Shown here piece after piece: positions 34,885 through 44,035 of a stretch of DNA of 64,000 nucleotides. The DNA is from Glutamicibacter sp. PS (GTDB lineage Bacteria > Actinomycetota > Actinomycetes > Actinomycetales > Micrococcaceae). Positions within the stretch are counted from its first letter, which is position 1. Every line of letters starts with the position of its first letter. A model generated the notes under the pieces. It did not search any database, had not been told where the DNA came from, and saw only the letters and a list, made by a program, of their open reading frames with translations. The DNA lies in NCBI GenBank assembly GCA_031317595.1, contig JANCMB010000001.1, forward strand, positions 2,669,610-2,733,609, written 5' to 3'. Both the position numbers and the translations under genes were made by a program.

Positions 34885-35903
34885 CGGGTTGGTACCTGTT
34901 GGGTGATGCAGTGGATTCCGCCACCGCGGGCGTACAGTTCGGTTGCGTCCACCGAAACGACGTCGCGTCCCGGGTACACCTCGGCGAGGATGCCGGCGGC
35001 GACCTCGTCGTTCGGATCGTTGAAGGCGCAGGCGATCACGCCGTCGTTCGTGACCAGGTGGTTGATGTAGGAGTAGTCCACCCAGCCCTCCTCGTCCTTG
35101 AGCACCGTGGGCGCCGGGACCGGCACGAGCTTGAGCGCGCGCCCGCGGGCGTCGGTGGCGCTCTCGAGGATCGAGCGCACCTCTGCGGAGATCGCGAAGT
35201 CTGGATGGGTGTCATCCTGCTGGTCGTGATAAAGCACGACGCCGGGGGCCGGGAAGCAGGCGACGATATCCACGTGCCCACGGGTGCCGAACTCCTCGTT
35301 ATCGCGCGTAAGTCCACGGTTGAGCCAGATGACCTTCTCGGTGCCCAGCAGCCGGGCGAACTCGGCCTCGATGTGTTCCTCGGTGGCCTGCGGGTTGCGT
35401 CCCGGATCCAGCTGTACGCTGCGCGTGGCCAGAATGGTACCCTCGCCGTCGACGTGGATGCCACCGCCTTCGTTGGTGATGGCTGAGGTCAGTAGCGGCA
35501 CGTCGGCGTGCCGTGCGATCTCGGCGGCGATCTTGCTGTCTTTGTCCCAGCTGGCCCACTCCTGAGCGCCCCAACCGTTGAAGTTCCAGTTCACCGCGGC
35601 CAGCTCCCCGGAGGCGTCGCGCACGAAGGTCGGCCCAATGTCGCGCATCCAGGCGTCGTTGAGCTCGCGGAATTCGTAGTCCACCGCGTCGCCCAGGTGG
35701 CGCCGGGCGTCGGCCTCGGCGGCCGGGTCGACGACCATGGTGACCGGGGTAAAGCGGGCCACGGCACGGGCGACATTAGCCCATGTGGTGCGGGCGGCTT
35801 CGGCCTGTTCCTCGGTATCTCCCAGCGTGTAACCGCTCGAAGGGAAGGCCATGTAGATCCGCTCGTGGGCAGCGGTTTCTGCAGGCATGAAGTAGGTGCT
35901 CAT
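34881..35903 (-). CDS. aguA: Agmatine deiminase
   Basis: A 340-residue member of the peptidyl-arginine deiminase fold that turns agmatine into N-carbamoylputrescine and ammonia. NDAWMRDIGPTFV, the NEGGGIHVDGEGT segment and the catalytic Cys in ARGGGIHCITQQ are the family hallmarks. A nitrilase-type N-carbamoylputrescine amidase would complete the path; none is adjacent, but a nitrilase-family gene lies at 16502-17299. A perfect inverted repeat about 100 bases upstream looks like a repressor site. Confidence 0.93.
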   Translation of the reverse strand: MSTYFMPAETAAHERIYMAFPSSGYTLGDTEEQAEAARTTWANVARAVARFTPVTMVVDPAAEADARRHLGDAVDYEFRELNDAWMRDIGPTFVRDASGELAAVNWNFNGWGAQEWASWDKDSKIAAEIARHADVPLLTSAITNEGGGIHVDGEGTILATRSVQLDPGRNPQATEEHIEAEFARLLGTEKVIWLNRGLTRDNEEFGTRGHVDIVACFPAPGVVLYHDQQDDTHPDFAISAEVRSILESATDARGRALKLVPVPAPTVLKDEEGWVDYSYINHLVTNDGVIACAFNDPNDEVAAGILAEVYPGRDVVSVDATELYARGGGIHCITQQVPTR

Positions 35904-36002
35904 GGATGCTGTTCCTCATCGGTTGCGGCCTAGCGCCGTACCGGGGCCAGTAGGTCGCCACACTGCACGGTGATCGCCGGCACGGGTGGTCATGACCTAA
36001 AT

Positions 36003-36019
36003 AACGAATATGATTCGTT
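36003..36019. promoter_or_regulatory. Inverted repeat AACGAAT-ATG-ATTCGTT, operator candidate
   Basis: A perfect 7-3-7 inverted repeat about 100 bases before the agmatine deiminase start, in an AT-rich promoter region. The shape suits a TetR-type repressor. Nothing coding is visible in the rest of 35904-36136. Confidence 0.58.
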
Positions 36020-36136
36020 TTCTACGATACGGCCCATGGAACGTGAGCACAAGCACTTAAAAGAATTAAGTTCATTATTAGTTCACCCTGGAACTTCCAC
36101 CTTCACTTCGAGGCCCTCAAAGCACCAACAGCCGCA

Positions 36137-36997
36137 TCAATTACTCCCTAGGTGACCGCTCAGCTCTCCCAAAACCTGCTCGATCGCCCGCGCGGACCGC
36201 CGGTGCGCGGCACCAGGATCCGCGTGATATTTTCCCTCGCCGAAAAGCTCCACGGTCAGCAGCCCGGCGTATCCACCGGCCACCACGTCGCGCAGGATCC
36301 CGCGAAGATCGAGCCACCCATCGCCCCAGGCCAAATGCCCGGCCGGCCTACCATCGATGAGGTGCACATGCCACAATCGATCCCCGACGCTTCGCCAATA
36401 GTCCTCCACGCTTTCGCCGGCCACCGCCATGGCCACGGTATCCAGCGTGACCCCCAAATTCGGCGCGCGCACCGCCTCGAGCATCGCGGCGGCCTGCCCG
36501 GCGGTGGTCACGAGGTTCGATTCGCTAGGTTGCAAGGGTTCGAGCACGCAGCGCAACCCCAACTCCTGGGCGTAGCCGCAGATCTCGGCGAGCCCCTCGG
36601 CACTGCGCGCAAAGCCCCGCTCGGGCTCCTCGAGGGCTCCGCCGCAGCCGGCGGTCAGAAACAACAACTCGGCACCAAGCTCGGCCGCAAGCTGCGCGGC
36701 CCGCCGAAATCCGCGCAGGCTGTACCGCCGAAGTTCGGGGTCCGGGGAGGCGATATTGACCGGATAGCTGACCTGCTCCGGGGTCAGGCATCGAATGCGC
36801 AACCCGTAGTCGGCGGCTTGGGCGCGTAACGCCCGAGCCTGTGCATCGCTCAGCCAGGGTAGATGCGCATGTGGCGCGATCCCCCACAGCTCAAAGTCGG
36901 TTCGCCCCGCGGCGGCCATCTGCGCAAAGCAGTGCCGCAACGGGTAACGCTGATAGCCGAAGTTGCTTCCGGCGATCACCGGCAGCGCACCGGTCAT
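36137..36997 (-). CDS. frlC: TIM-barrel sugar epimerase/isomerase, FrlC-like
   Basis: About 286 residues of the AP endonuclease 2/xylose isomerase-like fold. Metal and substrate residues are suggested by ELLFLTAGCGG, CVLEPLQPSESNLV, GVTLDTVAMAV and LWHVHLIDGRPAGHLAWGDG. E. coli FrlC interconverts fructoselysine and psicoselysine, and this gene lies in an operon with importer genes and opposite FrlB/FrlD-like genes. The ATG at 36997 overlaps the permease stop by four bases. The exact Amadori compound is not known. Confidence 0.8.
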   Translation of the reverse strand: MTGALPVIAGSNFGYQRYPLRHCFAQMAAAGRTDFELWGIAPHAHLPWLSDAQARALRAQAADYGLRIRCLTPEQVSYPVNIASPDPELRRYSLRGFRRAAQLAAELGAELLFLTAGCGGALEEPERGFARSAEGLAEICGYAQELGLRCVLEPLQPSESNLVTTAGQAAAMLEAVRAPNLGVTLDTVAMAVAGESVEDYWRSVGDRLWHVHLIDGRPAGHLAWGDGWLDLRGILRDVVAGGYAGLLTVELFGEGKYHADPGAAHRRSARAIEQVLGELSGHLGSN

Positions 36998-37830
36998 TTG
37001 CCGACTCCCTCGCTCAGGCCCTTGACGAAGTAGCGCTGGCTGGCGAAGAACAGCACGAGTACCGGGATCGCCGCGATCGCCATACCGGCAAAGACCACCG
37101 GATAGTCGGTGCCATGCTTGCTCATGAGGCTGGTCAGCCCCACCGGCAGCGGTTCGACGCCGGTGCCGTTGGTGAAGACCATCGCGAAGATGTATTCGTT
37201 CCACGCGAACAGCACATGTAGCAGCACCGTGGAGACCAGGATCGGGGTGCACATCGGCAGGATGATATGCCAGAAGGTCTTCCAGCGGCTGGCCCCGTCC
37301 ATTTCCGCCGCCTCGTCGATCTCGAAGGGCAGATCGATCATGTAGGCGCGAATCAAGAAGGTGGTGAACGGGATGCGGAAGGCCGTGTAGAGAATCAGCA
37401 ACGCCCAGAAGGTGTTGTACAGCCCCAGCGCCTGCATCAGCTTCACCAACGGCACCAGTGCCACGGTCGGGGCGAGCATGAGCCCACCGAGAATGAATCC
37501 GGTCCAGAACTTCGAAAACGGGATTTTCACCCGGCTCAGCCCATAGGCGGCCCAGGCGGAGATGAACACCGTGGCGATCGTCGAGGTAACGGTCACCAGC
37601 ACGCTGGTGGTCACGTAGTTGCTGACCCCGCGGTTCCAGGCGTTGACGTAGTTCTGCCAGCTGAACTGCTGTGGCAGGGCGAAGGGATTGGCGAACAGCT
37701 CGCTATTGGTTTTGAAACCGTTGAGCAGCATCCAGAGCAGCGGGTAGATCACGATCACTGCCAGACCCAGCAGGAAGGTCCAGGCGAAGACCCGACCGAT
37801 CACCGCGAAGAAATAGCCCTTGCTTACCAT
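36994..37830 (-). CDS. Sugar ABC permease, MalG-like
   Basis: About 278 residues with six membrane spans and the permease loop EAAEMDGASRWKTFWHIILPM that contacts the ATPase. The ATG at 37830 overlaps the stop of the upstream permease gene by seven bases. No ATPase gene lies in this operon, so it probably shares a MsiK-type ATPase encoded elsewhere, as is common in actinobacteria. It would import the Amadori compound used by the neighbouring enzymes. Confidence 0.9.
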   Translation of the reverse strand: MVSKGYFFAVIGRVFAWTFLLGLAVIVIYPLLWMLLNGFKTNSELFANPFALPQQFSWQNYVNAWNRGVSNYVTTSVLVTVTSTIATVFISAWAAYGLSRVKIPFSKFWTGFILGGLMLAPTVALVPLVKLMQALGLYNTFWALLILYTAFRIPFTTFLIRAYMIDLPFEIDEAAEMDGASRWKTFWHIILPMCTPILVSTVLLHVLFAWNEYIFAMVFTNGTGVEPLPVGLTSLMSKHGTDYPVVFAGMAIAAIPVLVLFFASQRYFVKGLSEGVGK

Positions 37831-38795
37831 TGCACTCTCCTGCGCTTGGTGTACCACATCTGAACCAGGCCGATCGAAATCGTCACCACGAAGATCACCG
37901 TCGCAATGGCCGCGGCATAGCCGAAGTCATTGCGCGAGAAACCGTTGTGATAGAGCCACGTGCCCAGAACCTGGGTGGAGTTATTCGGCCCACCGCTGGT
38001 CATCACCATCACCTCGTTGAAGACCTGAAAGGCCCCGGAGATCGTCACGATCACCATGAGTCCGGACATCTCGCGCACCAGCGGCACGGTGATGGTGAAG
38101 AACTGACGCACCGGACCGATCCCGTCAATTTCGGCGGCCTCGTAGAGCTCGCGCGGAATACGCTGGATGGCTACCGCGAAGAGCAGCGTGCTGTAGCCAA
38201 AACCCTGCCACTGACTCATCATGATGATCCCGAGCATCGCGGTCGATTCCTGGCCTAGCCACGGCTGGGCCAAGGCACCGAGGTTGACCGCCTCGAGCAA
38301 GTGGTTGAGCATGCCGAGCTTCGGCTCATAGATAAAGTAGAACAGCAGGCCCGCGACGGTCAGCGAGATGGCCGAGGGAACGAAGTAGATCGCCCGTAAC
38401 GCCCGGCGCAGACGTTCGCTACGTCGAGACTCGATGACCACCGCCAACAGTAGCGCCCCGGCCACTTGGAAGATCAGTGAAAGTCCGGCGTAGAGCAGGT
38501 TGTTCAGCAGCGAGCGCTGGAATACCGGATCGGTGGCCAGCCGACTGAAGTTCTCCAGCCCCACGAATTCCTGCGTGCCGGTATACACATCCCACTCGGT
38601 CATCGAGAAGGCGAAGTTCTGCACCAGCGGCCAATAGACGAAGGAGAGCAGAATCAGCACCGCCGGGGCCAACCAGAGCAGACCGCGTGGGCTCAGCCGG
38701 CGACTGAACAGGGCCGGGCTGGGCCGCCCGCTCCGCCGCGCCGGCGCACCGCTGGGGTGGCGCCGCGGCGGAGCGCTATGCGTCAGGGTCATCAC
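37824..38795 (-). CDS. Sugar ABC permease, MalF/UgpA-like
   Basis: 323 residues with a basic, Pro-rich cytoplasmic N-terminus and six membrane spans. The ATPase-contact loop reads ELYEAAEIDGIGPVRQFFTI. It pairs with the MalG-like permease and the lipoprotein encoded just before it, five bases away. The substrate is probably a fructosamine, by context. Confidence 0.9.
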   Translation of the reverse strand: MMTLTHSAPPRRHPSGAPARRSGRPSPALFSRRLSPRGLLWLAPAVLILLSFVYWPLVQNFAFSMTEWDVYTGTQEFVGLENFSRLATDPVFQRSLLNNLLYAGLSLIFQVAGALLLAVVIESRRSERLRRALRAIYFVPSAISLTVAGLLFYFIYEPKLGMLNHLLEAVNLGALAQPWLGQESTAMLGIIMMSQWQGFGYSTLLFAVAIQRIPRELYEAAEIDGIGPVRQFFTITVPLVREMSGLMVIVTISGAFQVFNEVMVMTSGGPNNSTQVLGTWLYHNGFSRNDFGYAAAIATVIFVVTISIGLVQMWYTKRRRVQW

Positions 38796-38800
38796 GGCAC

Positions 38801-40120
38801 CTACTTAGCCGATTCGCTGGCCGTGCGGACCGAATCGATAACCTCGGCCGGGGTGCTACTGCCGCTGGTCAGCGCCTCTCCACCGGCCAACCACGCGTCG
38901 GCCACCTCCGGCACGGTGACGGTATCCAGCCAAATCACCAGTTGTGAGGCCTCGTTGACCTTCTCGATTCCCTCAAAGACGGCCTTCGAGGAGGTCTCTT
39001 CGGTCACCGCGCCCTTCACGGCACTCGGCTGACCATATGGCGTGGCGGAGAGGGTCTGCGCGTTCTGCGTATTCGTCGCGAACTTCATGAAGTCCGCCGC
39101 CAGGGCGGCCTGCGGCGAGCGGGCGTTGATCATATAGCCCTCGGGGGAACCTTCAATGGCCGCGGGGTCTCCGGCGGCATCGGCCGGAGCGGGTAGCGCG
39201 AAGATGCCGAACTTCTCCGGGTCGAGCTTCTTCTCTCCGGCCACGGAGTCGAATTCGAGCACCTCTTGGTAGTACATCGCGGCACGTTCGCCGGAGAAGG
39301 CTTCCTGTGCGGTGGTGTACAGCACGCCGTTGGACCCGGCACCGGTGTCGGTGCAGGAATCGACCAACCGCTTGTACTGTTCGAGCGCGGTGACATAGCC
39401 GGGGTCCTGCCAGGAGGCGGTCTGTGGGTCAAAGTCGGCCTCCAGCACCTCGGCGGGGACGTTGTAGGCGAAGAGCTGGCCTAGGTAGTGCAGCCCGGGC
39501 CAGCCGTCCTTGTTGCCGAAGGCGATCGGCTCGTACCCGGCCTTGCGCAGCGGCTCGCAGCTGGAGATGAGTTCGTCGAAGTTCGTGGGGACGTCGACGG
39601 CGGCCTTTTCGAAGGCGGCCTTGTTGTAGCCCATGAACTTGCCGTTGCTGTACAGCGGGATTCCGTAGTATTTCCCATCCACGGCGAAGGCATCCAGCGA
39701 GGCCTCACCGAAGCTACTACCCCATTCGGTCTCCGGGGCGATGAGTTCGCTTAGGTCGGCGGCCAGCCCACCGTTGACGTAGTTCTCCTGCCAGTTTCCG
39801 GCCCAGGTGAAGTACACATCGGGCAGCGCCTGTGAGGCGGTGAGCGTGCGAATCTTGTCTTTGATGGACTGGTCGGTTTCCTGAATCAGCTCGATGCTGA
39901 CACCGGGGTGCTTCTTCTGGTAGGCGGCGGCCACATCTTCGAAGTAGGCCTCGAGCGGCTCACCGGCGAATTTGGTCAAGACGCTAATGCTTCCGTTGTA
40001 GTCCGGCTCTGCGGTGAGGTCCGCCGCGGGTGCCGCCGCGGGGCTACCGCCCGAACATGCGCTCAAGGCTAGGGCCGATGCCGCGACCAGCGCGGCCATC
40101 TGTGTGCGGGGAAACTTCAT
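38801..40120 (-). CDS. Substrate-binding lipoprotein of carbohydrate ABC importer
   Basis: About 439 residues with a lipobox (ASALALSACSGG) and the extracellular-binding-protein family 1 pattern, including DVYFTWAGNWQENYVNGGLAADL and an EGSPEGYMIN segment. The ATG at 40120 has AGGAG upstream and directly yields the signal peptide; an earlier in-frame start lacks both. It heads the importer-frlC operon. A TATATT-type -10 box lies at 40193-40188 and an operator copy (40202-40217) covers the place of the -35 box. Confidence 0.92.
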   Translation of the reverse strand: MKFPRTQMAALVAASALALSACSGGSPAAAPAADLTAEPDYNGSISVLTKFAGEPLEAYFEDVAAAYQKKHPGVSIELIQETDQSIKDKIRTLTASQALPDVYFTWAGNWQENYVNGGLAADLSELIAPETEWGSSFGEASLDAFAVDGKYYGIPLYSNGKFMGYNKAAFEKAAVDVPTNFDELISSCEPLRKAGYEPIAFGNKDGWPGLHYLGQLFAYNVPAEVLEADFDPQTASWQDPGYVTALEQYKRLVDSCTDTGAGSNGVLYTTAQEAFSGERAAMYYQEVLEFDSVAGEKKLDPEKFGIFALPAPADAAGDPAAIEGSPEGYMINARSPQAALAADFMKFATNTQNAQTLSATPYGQPSAVKGAVTEETSSKAVFEGIEKVNEASQLVIWLDTVTVPEVADAWLAGGEALTSGSSTPAEVIDSVRTASESAK

Positions 40121-40201
40121 GAAAATGCTCCTCTTCTCGCCCGAGTGCCGGCGCCTGCCGCTCGGAGCAATGAATAACTTGGATGCGAATATACACACTT
40201 T

Positions 40202-40217
40202 CTGATACCGGTACCAG
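40202..40217. promoter_or_regulatory. FrlR-type operator, copy 1 (CTGATACCGGTACCAG)
   Basis: A near-perfect 16-base palindrome with a central CG, as in LacI-family sites. It overlaps the likely -35 region of the importer operon. An identical copy stands at 40373-40388. Confidence 0.83.
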
Positions 40218-40372
40218 AGTTTTGGAGAATTTTTCCTCGCCCCAACCCCGACGCCACCACCCCCTCGGAAATTTCCCCTATAAACACAATGAATAACGGG
40301 TGGTTAAGCGGGATAATCTGCGGCACCTCACCCTTGACGCGACCACTTTGGGCATGCAAGCATTATTCGCAC

Positions 40373-40388
40373 CTGATACCGGTACCAG
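40373..40388. promoter_or_regulatory. FrlR-type operator, copy 2 (CTGATACCGGTACCAG)
   Basis: The same 16 bases as copy 1, 171 bases away and 44 bases before the FrlB-like start. The two sites flank a divergent promoter region (40121-40431, otherwise without a gene), so a LacI-type protein could bind both, perhaps with looping. The LacI gene two genes downstream is the obvious partner. Confidence 0.83.
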
Positions 40389-40431
40389 ATAGGTCACCAT
40401 CTCACGAGGATCTGTGAAAGGATCACCGCAT

Positions 40432-41433
40432 ATGCTCGGCTTCAACGAATCCGAATTCCGCACCCAAATTGCCAGTGCCGTTGCCCTCCGCCCGGAGGTC
40501 GAAGCACATCTCGATACGCTCCTGAGCACCGGCATCGACAACGTATTGCTCATCGGCTCGGGCGGCACCTATGCCCAAATGTGGCCCTATGAGTTCTTGG
40601 CCCGCCGCACCTCCACGCTGCCGGTGCAGGCCCTAATCGCCGCCGAGCTGGTGGAAACCGGCAACGCACTAATCAGCGAGCGCACCCTAGCAGTGTTCAC
40701 CTCGGTCTCCGGCACCACCGACGACGTGGTGCGCGCCATCGACTATGTCGCAGCACGCGGCGCACAGACCGTCTCCTTCACCGGTCACGCCGACAGCCCC
40801 ATCGCCGAAAAGGTCGACAAGGCCTTCATCTCCGAACCGAAAACCTGGCCCTTCGACATGCAGATGTTGTTACTGGTGGGCAATATCCTGCATCGCCGCG
40901 GCGAATTCGCTCACTACCCGGTACTGGCCGATGAGCTCCGCCAGTTGCCGGACGCGCTGGTTGCTGCCGCGCAACAGGCCGAAGCACAGGCCATCGACTT
41001 TGCCGAGAAGCACAAGGACACCGACTATCACTTCCTGATCGGCGGTGGGCCGCTCTGGGGCTTCACCTACCTGTACTCGATGTGCATCCTCGAAGAAATG
41101 CAGTGGCTGAAGACCACCCGCGTGCACAGCGCCGAGTTCTTCCACGGCTCACTCGAGCTGCTCGAGGAAGACACCTCGGTCATCGTCTTCCAGGGTGAAG
41201 ACGACACCCGGCCGCTGACCGACCGCGCAGAGGACTTCGCCAAGCGCATCACCTCGAACGTCAGCGTCTTCGATACCCGCAACTACGAGCTCGCCGGGTT
41301 CTGCGCCGAGAGCCGGGCGTTAATCGCCCCCATCGTGCTCGACACCGTGATGGGCCGAGTCAGCAAGCACCTCGAGCGCGTGCGCGAACACTCGCTGGAC
41401 CTGCGCCGCTACTACCGGGTAATGGAGTACTAA
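40432..41433 (+). CDS. frlB: SIS-domain deglycase, FrlB-like (fructosamine-6-phosphate)
   Basis: 333 residues with two SIS domains, as in sugar isomerases. The first has LLIGSGGTYAQMWPYEF and TSVSGTTDDVVRAID. The second has HSAEFFHGSLELLEED, the place of the substrate-binding and catalytic Glu in FrlB/GlmS-type proteins. The C-terminal RRYYRVMEY mirrors the end of E. coli FrlB (RRYYGGLVEY). It should split a phosphorylated Amadori compound into glucose 6-phosphate and a free amine or amino acid. The ATG at 40432 has AAAGGA nine bases upstream. Confidence 0.84.
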   Translation: MLGFNESEFRTQIASAVALRPEVEAHLDTLLSTGIDNVLLIGSGGTYAQMWPYEFLARRTSTLPVQALIAAELVETGNALISERTLAVFTSVSGTTDDVVRAIDYVAARGAQTVSFTGHADSPIAEKVDKAFISEPKTWPFDMQMLLLVGNILHRRGEFAHYPVLADELRQLPDALVAAAQQAEAQAIDFAEKHKDTDYHFLIGGGPLWGFTYLYSMCILEEMQWLKTTRVHSAEFFHGSLELLEEDTSVIVFQGEDDTRPLTDRAEDFAKRITSNVSVFDTRNYELAGFCAESRALIAPIVLDTVMGRVSKHLERVREHSLDLRRYYRVMEY

Positions 41434-41441
41434 ACACACCC

Positions 41442-41471
41442 GCGCGGCCCCGCTCCCCGGCGGGGCCGCGC
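41442..41471 (+). other. Stem-loop between frlB-like and frlD-like genes
   Basis: GCGCGGCCCCGC and GCGGGGCCGCGC pair over 12 bases with a six-base loop. There is no T-run, and the next gene continues in the same direction, so it more likely tunes the mRNA ratio than ends transcription. Confidence 0.5.
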
Positions 41472-41503
41472 GCACACACCACATACTGCGAAGGAGACCC
41501 CCG

Positions 41504-42391
41504 ATGCGCGTGCTCGGCCTGGGCGATAACATTATCGACCGCTTCATCGACCGTCAGGTCGACTACCCCGGCGGCAACGCCGTTAATGTGGCGGTGTTCG
41601 CCCGGCGTCACGGCGCCGAATCGGCCTACCTCGGAGTCTTCGGAGACGACGAGTTAGCCGGCTTTCTGCGCGGTTGCCTCGAGGCCGAAGGGGTGGACAC
41701 CTCGCGCAGCCAGGTCAAGCACGGGGCCACCGGGATCTCTCGGCTCCACGTGGTCGATTCCGAACGCGTCTTCCTAGGCTGGAACGGCGGCGGGGTCACG
41801 GTCTCCGATCCACTGGAACTCGACGCGGAGCTCCTGGCCTATGTCTCCGGCTTCGATCTGGCGCATTCCAGCGTCTATTCCGGGATCGAGTCTCAGCTCG
41901 CGGCGCTGCGCAAGACCGACACCCTAGTCAGCTTCGACTTCTCCAGCGAATCCGAATATCGCAGCGCCGACTATCTGGCCCGAGTGGCCCCGGCAGTGGA
42001 CCTCGCCCTGGTCTCCTGCGGCGAGCTGCCGCCCGAGCAAGCCGATGAACTGTTGCGCAGCATCCACGCGGCCGGTGCACCGCTGGTTCTGGGCACCTGC
42101 GGGACCGCCGGCTCCCGGCTTTTCGACGGCACCCAGATCCTCACGCACCCGGCACACCTGCACCAAGACCTCACACAGCTGCGCGACACCATGGGGTGCG
42201 GGGATGCCGCACTGGCCGGCTTCGCCACCTCGCTGTTGGCCGATGGCTGGTCGCGGCGGCAGCGTCCGACCCTCGAGGCGCTGCGGCGTGGCCTTGAGCG
42301 GGCGGCCGAGGCGGCGAAGGTGCAGTGCACCGTCGAAGCGGCCTTCGCCCATCCGCGCAGCTGGCGCGATGAAACGCTGCCAGTAAGATGA
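41504..42391 (+). CDS. frlD: PfkB-family kinase, FrlD-like (fructosamine 6-kinase)
   Basis: 295 residues of the ribokinase fold. GDNIIDRF, GGNAVNVAVFARR and the HGATG segment follow E. coli FrlD closely. The catalytic GxGD motif reads DTMGCGDA (Asp234), with Cys in place of the usual Ala. It should phosphorylate the sugar carbon 6 of an imported fructosamine before FrlB splits it. GAAGGAG lies eight bases before the ATG. It is between the deglycase and the LacI regulator in one operon. Confidence 0.86.
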   Translation: MRVLGLGDNIIDRFIDRQVDYPGGNAVNVAVFARRHGAESAYLGVFGDDELAGFLRGCLEAEGVDTSRSQVKHGATGISRLHVVDSERVFLGWNGGGVTVSDPLELDAELLAYVSGFDLAHSSVYSGIESQLAALRKTDTLVSFDFSSESEYRSADYLARVAPAVDLALVSCGELPPEQADELLRSIHAAGAPLVLGTCGTAGSRLFDGTQILTHPAHLHQDLTQLRDTMGCGDAALAGFATSLLADGWSRRQRPTLEALRRGLERAAEAAKVQCTVEAAFAHPRSWRDETLPVR

Positions 42392-42425
42392 GGGTGAGAC
42401 CCACGAACACGGGAGTAGCCCCATA

Positions 42426-43520
42426 ATGCCGCAACCGCGAACCGGTGCCCCAACGATTTCCGATGTGGCCCGCGAGGCCGGAGTTGGCCGTGCCACGGCC
42501 GCGCGCACCCTCGGCGGCTACGGGTACGTCAGCCCGGCCATGCAGGATAAGGTGCTGGCCGCCGCCGAGCGCCTCGGCTACCGGGCCAACGCCCTGGCCC
42601 GCAGCATGTCTACCGGCGTCACCCACACCATCGGAGTGATCATCGCCGATATCGGCAACCCCTTCTTCGCCGGGGTGATGCGCGGGATCTCCGATACCGC
42701 ACGGGCTCGCGGCGTCGACACACTGGTCATCAGTTCTCACGAGCACCTCGAAGAGGAGGTCTCGGCGATGAATACGCTGATCAACAAGCGGGTGGACGGG
42801 ATCATCCTCTCCACATCGGCGCGTACCGCCGCCGGGGCCGGGCATATCAGCGCCGCCGCCGCGCAGGGCATCCCGGTGGTCCTGGTGGACCGCGCGATTC
42901 CCGAGTTGGGACTAGATGAAGTGGTCATCGACAACCGCGCCGCGGCACGCCTGGCGGTCAGCGAACTGATCTCCGCCGGCCACCAACGCATCGGCTTCGT
43001 TTGGGGTCCGCCGAGCGCCCACCGCCCGGCGGTGCGCCGCGAGCTCGTCGACGCCTCGGCCAATAACCTCTTCACCGAAGGGGAGCGTCTCGAAGGATAT
43101 CTGGACGCCTTGGACGACGCGGGCCTACCCTGCGACCTCGACCTGGTGATGGTCGGCGAAAAGACCGCCGAGCATGCCAAGGCCGAGGTCACCCGGATGC
43201 TCGAACTCGAGCAGCCACCCACCGCCCTATTCTGCACCGAATCCGATGCCATCGTCGGCGCCCTGCGCGCCATCCGGCAGGCTCGTCTGCGTATGCCGGA
43301 AGATATTTCACTTATCGGCTTCGACGACAACCCGTGGGCCGAGGTGATGGACCCTCCGCTAAGCATGATCGCCCAACCCATGCATGAGCTCGGCGCCCGG
43401 GCGGCCGATAAGCTCTTCGAACGTATCGACAGCCCCGCCCACGCGGCCGAGCGCATCACCCTGGACACCGGGCTGATTCGCCGCGATTCGGTACGCGCAC
43501 TCGGCCATCAGACACGCTAG
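42426..43520 (+). CDS. LacI-family regulator of the Amadori module
   Basis: 364 residues with the LacI helix-turn-helix ISDVAREAGVGRATAARTLG, a hinge region RANALARSMS, and a sensor domain with GVIIADIGNPFFAGVMRGI and LIGFDDNPWAEVM. It follows the frlD-like gene by 34 bases and probably represses both arms of the divergent system through the two CTGATACCGGTACCAG sites. The inducer is presumably the fructosamine or its phosphate. E. coli FrlR is a GntR protein, so the control differs from the enteric system. Confidence 0.9.
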   Translation: MPQPRTGAPTISDVAREAGVGRATAARTLGGYGYVSPAMQDKVLAAAERLGYRANALARSMSTGVTHTIGVIIADIGNPFFAGVMRGISDTARARGVDTLVISSHEHLEEEVSAMNTLINKRVDGIILSTSARTAAGAGHISAAAAQGIPVVLVDRAIPELGLDEVVIDNRAAARLAVSELISAGHQRIGFVWGPPSAHRPAVRRELVDASANNLFTEGERLEGYLDALDDAGLPCDLDLVMVGEKTAEHAKAEVTRMLELEQPPTALFCTESDAIVGALRAIRQARLRMPEDISLIGFDDNPWAEVMDPPLSMIAQPMHELGARAADKLFERIDSPAHAAERITLDTGLIRRDSVRALGHQTR

Positions 43521-44035
43521 CCGGAGCGGGTTCCCTCAACCTCACAGGTCACCGAGGCGGCAATGCCCAACAAGCCACCGTTACGTAGCAATACGCGTCG
43601 TGCCGAGGTCACCGACACCCATTCGCTCGACGGGTACTGATACAACGTCTCTACGGTGACGTTCAGCCGGTCGATGCGCCCAATGGAGAGGCCCAATAGG
43701 CCCTCGAGCAGGCTCGTTGTGAAGGTCATCTGCGTAGTGGTGGTGAAATCCTGACGCACCGCGCTGTACCCCTCAAATTGCGAGGTCACTCGGTACCGGA
43801 TGGAGCTGACTCCCGGCGGCACCGTGGCCGCCGGCCAGCTCAGTTGTGCTCGTGCGCCCAATATATTCGGGATGTTCGTGCAGGTCGTACTCGCCGGTCC
43901 GGGCAATTGCACCGCACCCACGGTGCCGGCATCGGCCATCTGGCTGCGTTGCCACGTGGCCTGCGTCGGACCGACCACGCCAAGCGCCGCCAAGGCCAGG
44001 CAGGCGACCGCGGCCAGCGCGGCTCGGTACCTCAT
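43517..44035 (-). CDS. Small exported protein with SipW-type leader (C)
   Basis: About 172 residues. The N-terminal hydrophobic segment ends in VGPTQATWQRSQMADAGTVG, much like the Ala-Trp-x-Ser-x leader of the two other proteins in this cluster and of TasA-type proteins. The mature part is Ser/Thr-rich and probably a beta sandwich; two cysteines could form a disulfide. The ATG at 44035 overlaps the SipW stop by four bases. Function unknown; a surface or fibre component is possible. It is convergent with the LacI gene and overlaps its end by four bases. Confidence 0.75.
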   Translation of the reverse strand: MRYRAALAAVACLALAALGVVGPTQATWQRSQMADAGTVGAVQLPGPASTTCTNIPNILGARAQLSWPAATVPPGVSSIRYRVTSQFEGYSAVRQDFTTTTQMTFTTSLLEGLLGLSIGRIDRLNVTVETLYQYPSSEWVSVTSARRVLLRNGGLLGIAASVTCEVEGTRSG

